Below are positions 8,219 to 17,260 of a DNA stretch of 61,665 nucleotides, one piece after another; position 1 is the stretch's first letter, and every line of letters starts with the position of its first letter. Below the pieces are notes generated by a model. That model did not search any database, had not been told where the DNA came from, and worked only from the letters and a program-made list of their open reading frames with translations. The DNA is from Limnochordia bacterium (GTDB taxonomy: Bacteria; Bacillota; Limnochordia; DUMW01): contig JALNWK010000015.1 in the NCBI GenBank assembly GCA_023230925.1, positions 1-61,665 of the forward strand. The letters are read 5' to 3'. A program made the position numbers and the translations under genes.

Positions 8219-9370
8219 TTGAACAACGTGATTTACTTAGATAATAGTGCCACCACAAGGGTTAGTTCTAAGGCTTTGCAGGCTGTGATCTCCGCCTTAG
8301 AGGTTGACTATGGAAACCCCTCATCGCCCCACGGGCTAGGCAGTAAAGCCGGTTCAATGCTTTCTGAAACTCGCCGCATATTAGCCTCAGCCATGGATTG
8401 CGCAGCAGATGAGGTGTTTTTCACCTCCGGTGGTACAGAAGCTAACAATCTGTGCATCAAGGGAGCGGCCCTTGCGCGCCGTCGCTTTGGTCAGCACATA
8501 ATCACCAGCAAGATAGAGCACGCATCAGTGCTTGAATCTTGTAGATTCCTCGAGGATCTCGGGTTTACCGTTACATATCTTGATGTAGACCAAAACGGTC
8601 TTGTCGATTTAGACCAGCTCAAAGACGTTCTTACCGAGGGCACAACCTTAATAAGCATCATGTGGGTGAATAACGAGACCGGGGTCATCCAACCCCTAGA
8701 GGATATCTGCAAGATCCTAGAGCAAGTCGAGCCTGGGCCTTTACTGCATGTTGACGGTGTGCAGGCCCTTGGTAAGATAAGATTAAACGAGCTAGGTCCG
8801 GCCATTGATCTGCTCTCGATTAGCGGGCATAAGATCCATGCTCCCAAGGGAGTTGGTGCCGCAAAGATTAGGAAGGGGCTGAATCTAATACCCCTTCTCC
8901 ATGGTGGCGGCCAGGAAGCGAAGCTACGTTCTGGAACGGAAAACGTACCGAGTATCCATGCCTTTGGTGTCGCTGCAGTAGAAGCCCTAGGGGATCTGGA
9001 GGAGAACAACCAAAGGATCCTGCGCATGCGAAACCGTTTGGTTGATCATCTGCAGGAGATCCCAAGGTGTAGGATTAATACTCCGTTAGAGCTATCCGTT
9101 CCCCATATTCTTAACGTTTCATTTGTTGGCATCCCAGGGGAAATGCTGATCCATCACTTAGAAGCCAAGGGACTCTACATTAGTACCGGTGCTGCCTGCA
9201 GCTCCCGAAAAGCTGAGGGAAGCCACGTTCTTAGAGCTTTGGGTATGAAGGATGATGTTATTACAGGCTCATGTCGGATTAGCCTAAGCCGATATAATAC
9301 TGAAAATGAAATGGACAAGGCCGCGCAGATTATTGCGGATACGGTAAAGGAACTATCATACTTTGTATAG
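8219..9370 (+). CDS. nifS: Cysteine desulfurase (NifS/IscS family)
   Basis: Aminotransferase class V enzyme of about 383 residues that takes sulfur from cysteine as an enzyme persulfide. Signatures are IYLDNSATT at the start, SGGTEANN, the PLP lysine in SGHKIHAPKG, and the persulfide cysteine in GAACSSRKAEGSHV on a longer loop than in group II enzymes. The start is non-ATG: TTG at 8219, or TTG at 8210 closer to the GGAGG at 8202-8206. thiI follows after 21 nt, so the pair probably forms the sulfur relay for 4-thiouridine in tRNA; service to FeS cluster assembly is also likely. Confidence 0.93.
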   Translation: MNNVIYLDNSATTRVSSKALQAVISALEVDYGNPSSPHGLGSKAGSMLSETRRILASAMDCAADEVFFTSGGTEANNLCIKGAALARRRFGQHIITSKIEHASVLESCRFLEDLGFTVTYLDVDQNGLVDLDQLKDVLTEGTTLISIMWVNNETGVIQPLEDICKILEQVEPGPLLHVDGVQALGKIRLNELGPAIDLLSISGHKIHAPKGVGAAKIRKGLNLIPLLHGGGQEAKLRSGTENVPSIHAFGVAAVEALGDLEENNQRILRMRNRLVDHLQEIPRCRINTPLELSVPHILNVSFVGIPGEMLIHHLEAKGLYISTGAACSSRKAEGSHVLRALGMKDDVITGSCRISLSRYNTENEMDKAAQIIADTVKELSYFV

Positions 9371-9391
9371 TTTTGTGGGGGATGCTTAACT

Positions 9392-10555
9392 ATGGAAGAA
9401 CTAATTATGATCCGCTATGGTGAAATAAGCTTGAAAGGTGGTAACCGGCGTTTTTTTGAAGATAAGCTGGTTGCTAATATCCGATCTGCAATTGCTGATC
9501 TAGGGGATGTAGACGTTTATAAAACGTACGGTAGAATCTTTGTCCGAGGGGTTAGGCAAGTCAGTACCGCCATTCGTAGATTCCAGGGGGTCTTCGGGAT
9601 TGTCTCCATTAGTCCCGTATTACAGGTCTCTAAAGAGGTAGACACCATTAAAACAGTTGGTCTGGAGCTAATCAAGAGACTTGACCCGGCCCCAGGCACC
9701 ACCTTCCGTGTTGATGCCCGTCGTTCGGACAAATCCTTTCCCCTAACTTCGATCGAAATCAACCAAGAAGTAGCATCAACAATTCTGCCTCAATTTGAGG
9801 ATCTTGTGGTGGACTTATCCAATCCCGAGCTGCGACTTAGCATTGAAATCCGAGAAAAGTCCGCATATATTTTCGTGGAAAGCTATCCGGGAATGGGCGG
9901 TCTACCCGTAGGCGTAACAGGAAAGGGCCTACTGCTCCTTTCTGGAGGCATAGACAGCCCAGTTGCTGGTTGGATGGTCATGAAACGAGGCGTTAGGGTC
10001 GACGCATTGCATTTCCACAGTTTCCCCTTTACCGGAGAAAAGTCGAAGGAAAAGGTCATTAATCTGGCCAATATTCTAGCTGACTATAACCAAGGCATGC
10101 GACTGTGGATCGCACCCTTTACCGAAATCCAAAAGACCATCCATGCCCATTGCCGGCCAGCTCTTCGGATTACCATCATGCGTCGCATGATGATTCGTAT
10201 CGCTGATCGCCTCGCCCAAAGGATCGGTGCGCTAATTCTAGTTACCGGCGAGAGCATTGGACAGGTGGCAAGCCAGACTCTAGAAAGCATGACCACCATC
10301 AGTGCCGTCACCCCGAAGCAGATTATACGACCTTTGGCCGCCTTCGATAAACAAGAGATCATCACCCGGGCCAAAGAGATCGGGACCTACGAAACCTCGA
10401 TCCAGCCCTATGAGGACTGCTGTACTGTTTTCGTCCCGAAACATCCTAGCACCAGACCGAGCATTGAGGAGGCCGAAGGGGCCGAGGCCGGTATTGACTG
10501 GGATTCCTTACTCGATAAGTGCCTTGCCGATATGGAGGTCATTGCCATTCCTTAA
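9392..10555 (+). CDS. thiI: tRNA 4-thiouridine synthetase ThiI
   Basis: Enzyme of 387 residues that adenylates and thiolates U8 of tRNA, and in some bacteria feeds thiamine thiazole synthesis. An N-terminal ferredoxin-like and THUMP region (about 1-165) is followed by the PP-loop ATPase domain with SGGIDS (184-189). The rhodanese domain of the enterobacterial enzyme is absent, as is usual in Firmicutes, where the dedicated neighbouring cysteine desulfurase delivers the sulfur. A conserved CC pair (EDCCTVFVPKHPSTRP) lies near residue 350. Confidence 0.95.
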   Translation: MEELIMIRYGEISLKGGNRRFFEDKLVANIRSAIADLGDVDVYKTYGRIFVRGVRQVSTAIRRFQGVFGIVSISPVLQVSKEVDTIKTVGLELIKRLDPAPGTTFRVDARRSDKSFPLTSIEINQEVASTILPQFEDLVVDLSNPELRLSIEIREKSAYIFVESYPGMGGLPVGVTGKGLLLLSGGIDSPVAGWMVMKRGVRVDALHFHSFPFTGEKSKEKVINLANILADYNQGMRLWIAPFTEIQKTIHAHCRPALRITIMRRMMIRIADRLAQRIGALILVTGESIGQVASQTLESMTTISAVTPKQIIRPLAAFDKQEIITRAKEIGTYETSIQPYEDCCTVFVPKHPSTRPSIEEAEGAEAGIDWDSLLDKCLADMEVIAIP

Positions 10556-10573
10556 GCCACCTACAGCTTAAGG
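10550..10573. terminator. Hairpin between convergent thiI and abrB-like gene
   Basis: Perfect 8-bp arms CCTTAAGC (10550-10557) and GCTTAAGG (10566-10573) with an 8-nt loop sit exactly between two convergent stop codons. There is no strong T-run on either side, so it may be a weak two-way terminator. Confidence 0.45.
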
Positions 10574-10933
10574 TAGATCAAATTCGTCGTCCTCCCAGAA
10601 AGCAGGAATTTGCTCTTTAGACTCATCCTTCTCCGCTGCGGTTTGGTCCTTGGCTTCGGAGAAGGCTTCGACGAAAGCCTCATCTACCATGCGTTTACGC
10701 TCCTCCAACTTCTGGAGGAGCTGTTCTCCTGAGAAACCTTCCGCCTCCAATTCCTTGATTAGATCTTCAATTATCCCCCGATAGGCATGGGCGGTTCTAA
10801 CTGGTTCAATAATCAGCCGGCCTCCTTCAATATAGCAGCTGGCGTTTACTCCAAACCCTAAAGCATCATGAAAGTCCTTAGGGATCGTAAACTGCCGCTT
10901 CGATGTAATCTTTACGTACCGAACCGAATCCAT
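10568..10933 (-). CDS. AbrB/SpoVT-type DNA-binding protein
   Basis: A 121-residue protein with an N-terminal swapped-hairpin AbrB domain (VRYVKITSKRQFTIPKDF, then GGRLIIEPVR; residues 4-46) and a charged, acidic C-terminal tail (about 55-121) of unknown role. Such proteins bind DNA as dimers and act as transition-state or sporulation regulators, or as antitoxins. AAGGAGG stands just before the ATG. No toxin gene is next to it, so a free-standing regulator is more likely; its targets are unknown. Confidence 0.82.
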   Translation of the reverse strand: MDSVRYVKITSKRQFTIPKDFHDALGFGVNASCYIEGGRLIIEPVRTAHAYRGIIEDLIKELEAEGFSGEQLLQKLEERKRMVDEAFVEAFSEAKDQTAAEKDESKEQIPAFWEDDEFDLP

Positions 10934-11023
10934 GGCATAACCTCCTTAGGAGCCTCTGAAACCTTTGAGCCTATCATAAGATAATTGTCTTAAATTCACA
11001 AGTATAGCTTTTATTCCAAGAGG

Positions 11024-11998
11024 CTAACACGACCTTGAGGTCCGCGTACGGACACTCACCTCACCTGCATATACCGGTACAAGGTTACCGCCAGGCTCCT
11101 GCACCACCAAAGCCCCATCTTCAGCGATGTCAATAGCCCTTCCGACTAATTCACCCCGGGGGTTTTGGACCACCACGTCTTGGCCTAACGTGGAGCATTT
11201 TTCCTTGCATTGGGCCAGAACCGGAGCAAAGCCATCCCTTAGGAAGTGCTCATAGGTATGCTCCAAACTGGAGAGTACCCTCTGCAAGAGCTCGACTCGA
11301 TCAGTCCTCTTCTCCAGACTAATTAATAGACTAGTTGCCGTCTCTTGCACTTCCGGGGGCAATTGGGATCTGTCTACGTTAACATTAATGCCAAACCCTA
11401 CAATAACTGCTTTAACTAGGTCGGGCTCTGCATCAACCTCCACGAGAATACCACAGCATTTTCGGCCATCGATCAGCAGATCGTTTGGCCACTTGATGGT
11501 ACTTCCTTCAATCACTTCTTGAAGGGCAACAGCGGTCATTAGCGAAATCTGCGGTACCCATTGCAGGGGTATCTGGGGTCGGAGAAGAACAGAGCAGTAA
11601 ATCCCCGCATGGGCCGGGGAAACCCAGGATTTGCCCCGGCGCCCCCTCCCGGCGGTCTGCTCTTCACAGAGCACAACTAGCCCCTCTAGTCCGTTGTTTC
11701 TAGCAAGCTCTTTACATTTCTTGTTGGTAGAATCCAGTATGGGTTCATAGCAGAAATCCCGACCGATTATCTGTGTTTCTAATCCCCGGCGGACCTCCCA
11801 GGGGTAAAGCCTATCTGGTTTTTTCACCAACTGATATCCCCGACTTGGCACCGCATCAATAACGTAACCATCTTCACGGAGTTGCTCCATCCATTTCCAG
11901 ATGGCACTGCGGGTAATACCCATTTCGGACCGTAAACTTGCTCCACTAACATAAGAACCAGGGTTTGCTTCCAATATGTCCAGAAGTCTTTCCTTCAC
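11024..11998 (-). CDS. birA: Biotin-protein ligase / biotin operon repressor
   Basis: A bifunctional BirA of 324 residues: an N-terminal winged helix (about 1-60, with SEMGITRSAIWKWMEQLREDG) and the ligase domain with the biotinyl-AMP loop GRGRRGKSW (117-125), WPNDLLI and a small C-terminal SH3-like domain. It joins biotin to carboxylase or decarboxylase carriers and, with the DNA-binding domain, probably represses biotin genes. The start is GTG. No biotin operon is in the window. Confidence 0.93.
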   Translation of the reverse strand: MKERLLDILEANPGSYVSGASLRSEMGITRSAIWKWMEQLREDGYVIDAVPSRGYQLVKKPDRLYPWEVRRGLETQIIGRDFCYEPILDSTNKKCKELARNNGLEGLVVLCEEQTAGRGRRGKSWVSPAHAGIYCSVLLRPQIPLQWVPQISLMTAVALQEVIEGSTIKWPNDLLIDGRKCCGILVEVDAEPDLVKAVIVGFGINVNVDRSQLPPEVQETATSLLISLEKRTDRVELLQRVLSSLEHTYEHFLRDGFAPVLAQCKEKCSTLGQDVVVQNPRGELVGRAIDIAEDGALVVQEPGGNLVPVYAGEVSVRTRTSRSC

Positions 11999-12023
11999 GT
12001 TGTCACTTCCACCATTGCTATTT

Positions 12024-12052
12024 TTGCAACACTAGCTTTTTTGTATTATAAT
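12024..12052 (+). promoter_or_regulatory. Sigma-A-type promoter of htrA
   Basis: TTGCAA (12024-12029), 17 nt, then a perfect TATAAT (12047-12052). The htrA start lies 58 nt downstream with GAGGAGG before it. No direct-repeat CssR-like operator was recognised. Confidence 0.7.
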
Positions 12053-12109
12053 TAGTTTTAGACATCAAGGACTCACCTACCTTCTTTTCAGACTAGAGGA
12101 GGAATTTCT

Positions 12110-13306
12110 ATGCAAAGACAGAGAACTTCTTTCTACGTTGTGATTGGATTGGTATGTTTTCTTCTTGGGGGACTCGCAGTATCGGTGCTGATTAAACAGC
12201 CCCTATTAGCCGATGTAGCCCAACCTGATAGCTTAGTACAGAACTATGATAGTATCGACGATAGTCCGAGAACGTCGGTGCCACTTTGGAGCGATACCTT
12301 TGCTAATATCGCTCAACAGGTCAGTCCGGCTGTAGTGTATATCAGTACTGAATTTCCCGAAGAACAACGTCAGCAAAGTATCTTCGACAATTTCTGGATG
12401 CCCTTCTTCTCCATTCCCGAGCTGAAGACACAACGAGCACCTCGCCTTGGAACCGGATTTATTATTAATGACGAGGGCTACATCTTGACTAACCAGCATG
12501 TAGTTGGGGACAAAGGGGACAAACAGACTATTACCGTGACTTTGTCCACCCCCGAATTCCAAGGACAACTTCCTGCAGTATTAGTCGGCTCAGATTGGAC
12601 ACTGGATCTTGCGGTCATCAAGATTGAGAAGCCAGAGGCACTAGACAAACTACCTTCAATCCCCTTAGGGGACTCTTCCGATACACGACAAGGAGACTGG
12701 GTCATGGCTATCGGCAATCCCTACGGTGATGCCCTCGATCATACGCTTACCGTCGGGGTCATTAGCGCTAAGGGTCGCAGCATCCAAATCCAAGATACAG
12801 AGACAAACAAGGTGCGAACTTACAGAGAGCTGATGCAGACCGACGCATCGATTAACCCAGGTAACAGTGGCGGTCCCTTGATCAATGTATGGGGTGAAGT
12901 CATTGGCATTAACACGGCCATTCATAGTGCCGCCCAGGGGATCGGTTTCGCTATTCCGGTTAACAAAGCCAAGGATGTCCTAGACATGCTAATTACTGAC
13001 GGGAAGGTAACTAGGGCTTGGCTTGGAGTAACCCTCGTGAATATTACCCAAGAAATTGCGGATTGGGCCAGCCTTACTGATACCGATGGGGTCATGGTCT
13101 TCGATGTGGTACGGGGTAGCCCGGCGGCAAAAGCTGGCCTTCAAGTGTATGATATCATCCGTCGAATAGATGATATCCCGATTACCTCGGATCAGGATTT
13201 GGTTGATACGATTGCTAAAATGAAACCCGGAGATAAAATCATGGTTGCCATTGTACGTCAGGGAAAGGGAATGCTCATTCCAGTAACTCTGGAGGAGACA
13301 CAATAG
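12110..13306 (+). CDS. htrA: HtrA/DegP-like serine protease with PDZ domain
   Basis: Membrane-anchored extracytoplasmic quality-control protease of 398 residues. One N-terminal membrane segment (about 8-28) leads to a trypsin-like domain with catalytic His130 (TNQHVV), Asp166 (LDLAVI) and Ser253 (GNSGGPL), then one PDZ domain (about 305-395; AWLGVTL, SPAAKAGLQVYDII). The single PDZ and anchor match Gram-positive HtrA/YkdA rather than periplasmic DegP. It appears monocistronic, with a sigma-A promoter and a hairpin after the stop. Confidence 0.93.
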   Translation: MQRQRTSFYVVIGLVCFLLGGLAVSVLIKQPLLADVAQPDSLVQNYDSIDDSPRTSVPLWSDTFANIAQQVSPAVVYISTEFPEEQRQQSIFDNFWMPFFSIPELKTQRAPRLGTGFIINDEGYILTNQHVVGDKGDKQTITVTLSTPEFQGQLPAVLVGSDWTLDLAVIKIEKPEALDKLPSIPLGDSSDTRQGDWVMAIGNPYGDALDHTLTVGVISAKGRSIQIQDTETNKVRTYRELMQTDASINPGNSGGPLINVWGEVIGINTAIHSAAQGIGFAIPVNKAKDVLDMLITDGKVTRAWLGVTLVNITQEIADWASLTDTDGVMVFDVVRGSPAAKAGLQVYDIIRRIDDIPITSDQDLVDTIAKMKPGDKIMVAIVRQGKGMLIPVTLEETQ

Positions 13307-13312
13307 AAGAAA

Positions 13313-13352
13313 TCCTTGTCTGTGGGAGGAGTATCCTTCCCACAGACAGGAT
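13313..13352 (+). terminator. Hairpin after htrA
   Basis: Inverted repeat CCTTGTCTGTGGGAGGA ... TCCTTCCCACAGACAGG just after the htrA stop makes a strong stem with a very small loop. The T-run is missing, so termination efficiency is uncertain. Confidence 0.5.
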
Positions 13353-13491
13353 CTATCGACTAGAAGGACTAGCGTGGGCTCACATAATGATAGTTCTTCT
13401 TTGTAAGCACTAAGCAGTTCACCCAGCGGCCCCATTTCCGGCAAAGGTACGCGCCATATAAGATGCAACTAGTATTATGCATTGACACCTC

Positions 13492-13662
13492 TCAGCGATG
13501 CTCCAAGCGCATTGAGATTACGAGGCCTACCCCTAAGATTGTTCCCCACAAATAGTGATTAAGCAACTGCCGTGCCCCAGTATGATCCCCTTGTTTAACT
13601 GACGGCCCATCCCCTCGTACCGGTAACCAACACTTGCGGTCCTGCTTCCCGTTTGCAGTCAT
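13492..13662 (-). CDS. Possible 56-residue membrane protein, unknown
   Basis: An open frame of 56 codons in an otherwise gene-free 515-bp gap. It begins with ATG, has an AGG about 7 nt upstream, and encodes a basic, polar N-terminal half followed by a hydrophobic segment (HYLWGTILGVGLVIS, residues 36-50) and a basic end (MRLEHR). This is the layout of a small single-pass membrane protein. No homologue is known to me, and short open frames arise by chance, so this is a candidate only. Confidence 0.35.
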   Translation of the reverse strand: MTANGKQDRKCWLPVRGDGPSVKQGDHTGARQLLNHYLWGTILGVGLVISMRLEHR

Positions 13663-13753
13663 GTATATCCTAAAAGGGAACCCGAAAGTCTCTTCACCCT
13701 TCTATGGGCGCTAGGGCTTTAGCCTTCCTCCTGGTGCCAGGACGGAACGGTTA

Positions 13754-13802
13754 TAGACAAAGCAGCGGAGCGGTAGTATAATAAGCATACAATACGAGTA
13801 TT
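13754..13802 (+). promoter_or_regulatory. Promoter and operator-like repeat of the toxin-antitoxin pair
   Basis: TAGACA (13754-13759), 17 nt, TATAAT (13777-13782). Just downstream is AATAC-GA-GTATT (13791-13802), a short inverted repeat placed where an antitoxin could block transcription, as Phd/YefM proteins do. Confidence 0.5.
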
Positions 13803-13829
13803 ATTATCCTATCACAAGAGGTGGTGCAC

Positions 13830-14114
13830 ATGATAAATATTAGGCCGTCTGCGGCTATACGGAAAAACTATAATGAGATCTCCGAGCTGTGCAAACGTAC
13901 TGGAGAACCAGTTTATCTGACCAAAAACGGCGTTGGCGATCTCGTCGTGATGGATGTGGAGGCATTCGCCCGACTTGAAAGTATGCTGAAACTCAAAGAG
14001 AAACTACTGCAATCGGAAATTGACATCCAAAGGGAACGGACCTACTCCGTAGAGGAAACCGCCGTCGCTATGCGTAAGGCTATCTCGGAGGTTACCAATG
14101 TCACAACAGAGTAA
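13830..14114 (+). CDS. Antitoxin, Phd/YefM family
   Basis: A 94-residue protein with the Phd/YefM N-terminal DNA-binding fold (INIRPSAAIRKNYNEISELC, then EPVYLTKNGVGDLVVMD) and a helical C-terminal tail that would wrap the toxin. I set the start at the ATG at 13830, because GAGGTGG lies just upstream; two GTG codons before it are in the ribosome binding site itself. It overlaps the toxin gene by 17 bp, the usual antitoxin-first arrangement. It should neutralise the toxin and repress the operon. Confidence 0.88.
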   Translation: MINIRPSAAIRKNYNEISELCKRTGEPVYLTKNGVGDLVVMDVEAFARLESMLKLKEKLLQSEIDIQRERTYSVEETAVAMRKAISEVTNVTTE

Positions 14115-14415
14115 GCCTTACACGGTGAAAATCACAGAAACCGCGTGGGAGATGCTCATTTCTCATACTCGGTTTTTTGCTAACGTCAGCACGCCGGCTG
14201 CAAACAGGCTGATTGAAGCCTTTGTTGAAGTGACTGACAACCTTGCCACGATGCCGGAGCGCAACCCATGGCTAGAACATGATTCGATTCCTTTTCGGAA
14301 GTACCGGAGACTGCTATTTCGCAAGCATTATATGGTCCTTTATCAGATACGGGAAAACGTTGTCTATGTAACGGCAGTGGTAGATTGCCGGGGAGATTAT
14401 TGCTGGCTGCTATGA
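14098..14415 (+). CDS. Toxin, RelE/ParE superfamily
   Basis: A 105-residue protein of the RelE/ParE fold: N-terminal helical hairpin (TETAWEMLISHTRFFANVS...ANRLIEAF) followed by the strand-rich end with IPFRKYRRLLFRKHYMVLYQIRE and VYVTAVVDCR. ParE members poison gyrase and RelE/YoeB members cut mRNA on the ribosome; the sequence does not settle which. Arg and Lys residues in the RKYRRLLFRKHY stretch are candidates for catalysis. Confidence 0.85.
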   Translation: MSQQSKPYTVKITETAWEMLISHTRFFANVSTPAANRLIEAFVEVTDNLATMPERNPWLEHDSIPFRKYRRLLFRKHYMVLYQIRENVVYVTAVVDCRGDYCWLL

Positions 14416-14801
14416 CGCCGCCCGACTGTCAGAGCACGGCGGAATACCTCCGCCCGATCCCTTGGTTTGCTCTGCTCCTTGCCTCGCGTTCTTCAGCTCT
14501 CTCAAAGTTGTTCTTGGTTTTCAAGCCAAAGGATAGCCCCCCTTTACTCTATTACCATTGCAGTATCTAGCAATACCTCCGACCCTAATCTAACACTGCT
14601 AGTCTTTTTGCGGATCGCGTCTTTTCCTCTATCGCGGTCACCTGGGTTGGTGATTCGTGGGTTTGAAAATAATGGTCCTCGTATGCGGCGTGACTCAGGA
14701 AGTCCTAGGTGGCAGCGAACCTTCGTCCGTCCAACTTAAGCGCACTGTGTCAATAGGCCCATTGGGAATCCCAATGGGCCTATTAATTCGAGGAGATTAA
14801 T
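14416..14801. other. Gene-free stretch with a strong palindrome
   Basis: No convincing gene lies here; two short open frames (14385-14570 and 14467-14739) have no ribosome binding site or recognisable product. The only clear element is a near-perfect hairpin at 14752-14785, arms AATAGGCCCATTGGGA and TCCCAATGGGCCTATT with a one-base centre, between the convergent toxin and folB genes. It probably ends transcription from folB, although the T-run is poor. Confidence 0.5.
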
Positions 14802-15185
14802 TTACAATATCAATTCAGGGTCTTTGCTGCTACGCACAATCTCAACTTCAACGGAGCTCATTAAGCCTCCCACAGGCGGTTGTGGTTTGCGGACCCTCAC
14901 CACTACACCATCTACACTCAAAGCTCCTAAGACCGTATCAGCGATAGACTCGGCCAGGGCCTCCAGAAGGTTATATTCCCCTTCTTCAACCAACTCCTTC
15001 ACAATCGTGTAGATGTCGACGTAGTTGACGGATAACTCAGGATCATCGGTCCTTCCCGTGTTCTGTAGATCTAAATCGAGCTCTAGATCTACCTCCACCC
15101 TTTGCCCTAATTCCCTTTCTGCGGCAAAGGCTCCATGATAACCGTAGAAAACCATGTTGTTTAGCCTAATTCGATCGCTGGCCAT
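14802..15185 (-). CDS. folB: Dihydroneopterin aldolase
   Basis: Folate biosynthesis enzyme of 127 residues, with the tunnelling-fold start DRIRLNNMVFYGYHGAFAAERELGQ, in which the Glu after FAA and the downstream Lys (RKPQPPVGG, about 107-115) belong to the active site. It cleaves dihydroneopterin to 6-hydroxymethyl-dihydropterin. AAGGAGGAG precedes the ATG. It follows ftsH by 64 nt in the same direction. No folP, folK or folE is nearby. Confidence 0.93.
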   Translation of the reverse strand: MASDRIRLNNMVFYGYHGAFAAERELGQRVEVDLELDLDLQNTGRTDDPELSVNYVDIYTIVKELVEEGEYNLLEALAESIADTVLGALSVDGVVVRVRKPQPPVGGLMSSVEVEIVRSSKDPELIL

Positions 15186-15249
15186 ACTACTCCTCCTTGA
15201 AGTGTAGTCGCAGCAGGACTAGTCTTCCCGAAATCCTGTCCCTTATGCT

Positions 15250-17178
15250 TTATTCTGCCTCAATTGCCGGAGAATGCTTCCTTTGAATCACTGGGGTTTG
15301 GTCTTTTGTTCCCCCACTAATCTTGGTAGCAGAGGGTTCCTGAACCGGGCTTGGTTGGGATTTGTCTTCGGGTATATTGGCACCATGCTCCATCGCCAAT
15401 TCAAACTCCTGGCAATTTAGCGTCTCCCGTTCGAGCAATGCTTCCACAACATTATCCAGTTCCCGCTTGTGGGAGGTTAGAACCTCACCTGCGCGCTTAT
15501 GGGCTCCTTCAACAAAACCTCTGACTTCCTGGTCAATTTGGGCTGCTACATTCTCACTGTAATCTCGGTCCCTGCCGAGATCCCGTCCAAGGAAAACCTG
15601 AGTCCCATCGGATCTACCAAAGGTTAGAGGACCAAGCTTCTCGCTCATACCCCATTCTGTCACCATTTTCCGGGCAAGTTTGGTACTCCGTTCAAGGTCA
15701 TTCTGTGCGCCGGTGCTTACCTCACCATCAAAGGCGAGTTCTTCAGCGGCCCTTCCACCTAGTAATACCGCTAAGTCATCTAAGAGTTCCGACTTGGTAG
15801 TAACGTACCTTTCTTCCACCGGCAAGGTAGCCGTATGACCTCCAGTTCTCCCCCGCCCAATAATCGTGACTTTATACAGTGGATCGGCGTGGGGTAGACA
15901 ATGGGCTAGCAACGCGTGACCAGCTTCGTGATAGGCAAAGACTAGCTTGTCCTTTTCACTGAGGACCCGTTTGCGATTCTCGGGACCCATCATCACTCGG
16001 TCCGTTGCCTCTTCGCATTCAGCCATGGTTACCTTCCGCAAACCCCGCCGGGCAGCAAGAATAGCGGCCTCGTTCATTAGGTTCTCCAGATCTGCCCCAG
16101 AAAAGTAGGGAGTGCGTTTAGCCAGCACCTTCAGATCGACATCCTCAGCCAGTGGTTTCCCGCGGGCATGAATTCTTAGAATCTCTTCTCTACCCCGGAC
16201 ATCAGGTACATCCGCTACCACCCGTCGATCAAATCGGCCTGGCCGCAGAAGTGCCGGATCGAGAACATCGGGACGGTTAGTTGCCGCCATAATGATAATC
16301 CCCGTATTGGACTCAAAACCATCCATTTCAACAAGGAGTTGGTTTAGTGTTTGCTCTCTTTCATCGTGGCCTCCGCCAAGACCCGCGCCTCGCTGTCTTC
16401 CCACAGCATCAAGCTCATCAATGAAAACGATGCAGGGACTATTTTTCTTAGCGGTATCAAATAGGTCTCGTACACGGGAGGCTCCGACACCAACGAACAT
16501 CTCCACAAAGTCTGATCCACTAATACTAAAGAAGGGAACCCCAGCCTCACCAGCTACAGCTCTAGCTAGAAGCGTTTTACCCGTGCCGGGAGGACCAACA
16601 AGTAGCACCCCTTTGGGAATTTTGGCGCCCAAATCCACGAATTTCTTGGGTTGCCTTAAGAATTCGACAATTTCCAGTAGTTCTTGTTTGGCTTCATCCA
16701 AGCCAGCAACATCATTAAATGTCACCCGGCTTTTCTCTTCGGAATACATCTTAGCGCGACTCTTCCCAAAGGACATGGCCTTGTTACCGCTGCCTTGCAT
16801 CTGATTAATCAGAAACAGCCACAACACCACAACGACTACGATGGTGAATACCGTTGGGAGAAACGACCACCACCAGGCCCGGTCCTTCTCCGCTTCAGCA
16901 CTGACGGATATTCCTAATTCATATAATCTGTCGGCCAGATTTAGGGTGCCGTAGGGAATCTCCGCATAGATAACAGAGCCATCATGTAATTTCCCTTCTA
17001 TGCGCTGCCCACCAATCATTCTCGCCGACTCTAATTGTCCTCTGTTAGCGTAGTCCATAAATTCTGTATAGACTACCTCTCGGGGACTAGCACTATCCCG
17101 GTAGAACATATTCACCATAAAAACAGCTACAATTGCAATTAAGAGGTAGACACTCAAACCTCTTAGAAACCTGTTCAA
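15250..17178 (-). CDS. ftsH: ATP-dependent zinc metalloprotease FtsH
   Basis: Membrane AAA+ protease of about 642 residues. Two N-terminal membrane segments (about 8-25 and 105-125 from the chosen start) flank an extracytoplasmic domain; the AAA+ module has Walker A GPPGTGKT (195-202), Walker B VFIDELDAVG and SRH RPGRFDR; the protease domain has the zinc site HEAGH (417-421). The start is TTG with AAAGGAGGG 6 nt upstream. An ATG 84 bases earlier falls within the -10 of the promoter and is rejected. The C-terminal tail (about 590-642) is low-complexity. In B. subtilis hpt lies between tilS and ftsH; it is missing here. Confidence 0.95.
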   Translation of the reverse strand: MNRFLRGLSVYLLIAIVAVFMVNMFYRDSASPREVVYTEFMDYANRGQLESARMIGGQRIEGKLHDGSVIYAEIPYGTLNLADRLYELGISVSAEAEKDRAWWWSFLPTVFTIVVVVVLWLFLINQMQGSGNKAMSFGKSRAKMYSEEKSRVTFNDVAGLDEAKQELLEIVEFLRQPKKFVDLGAKIPKGVLLVGPPGTGKTLLARAVAGEAGVPFFSISGSDFVEMFVGVGASRVRDLFDTAKKNSPCIVFIDELDAVGRQRGAGLGGGHDEREQTLNQLLVEMDGFESNTGIIIMAATNRPDVLDPALLRPGRFDRRVVADVPDVRGREEILRIHARGKPLAEDVDLKVLAKRTPYFSGADLENLMNEAAILAARRGLRKVTMAECEEATDRVMMGPENRKRVLSEKDKLVFAYHEAGHALLAHCLPHADPLYKVTIIGRGRTGGHTATLPVEERYVTTKSELLDDLAVLLGGRAAEELAFDGEVSTGAQNDLERSTKLARKMVTEWGMSEKLGPLTFGRSDGTQVFLGRDLGRDRDYSENVAAQIDQEVRGFVEGAHKRAGEVLTSHKRELDNVVEALLERETLNCQEFELAMEHGANIPEDKSQPSPVQEPSATKISGGTKDQTPVIQRKHSPAIEAE

Positions 17179-17193
17179 AAAATACCCTCCTTT

Positions 17194-17207
17194 CGGTGTT
17201 GACACCG
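17194..17207 (-). repeat. Palindrome in the ftsH leader
   Basis: CGGTGT-TG-ACACCG, a 6-bp-arm inverted repeat, ends only three bases before the AAAGGAGGG ribosome binding site of ftsH. It could be a repressor site or a hairpin that limits ribosome access; no known regulator motif was recognised. Confidence 0.45.
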
Positions 17208-17260
17208 GAACAAATGGGTAATGGAGGAGCTCATAAGCATAGTTCTCCTTATTCTTTGAC

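Noticed and set aside
8491..9027. 178-residue leftward frame inside cysteine desulfurase
   Set aside because: Shadow of a conserved gene on the other strand.
12989..13468. 159-residue leftward frame overlapping the htrA 3' end
   Set aside because: Mostly antisense to the PDZ domain; no recognisable product. The shorter frame at 13492-13662 is kept as a separate candidate.
14385..14739. Short frames after the toxin gene
   Set aside because: No ribosome binding site, odd composition and no family resemblance.
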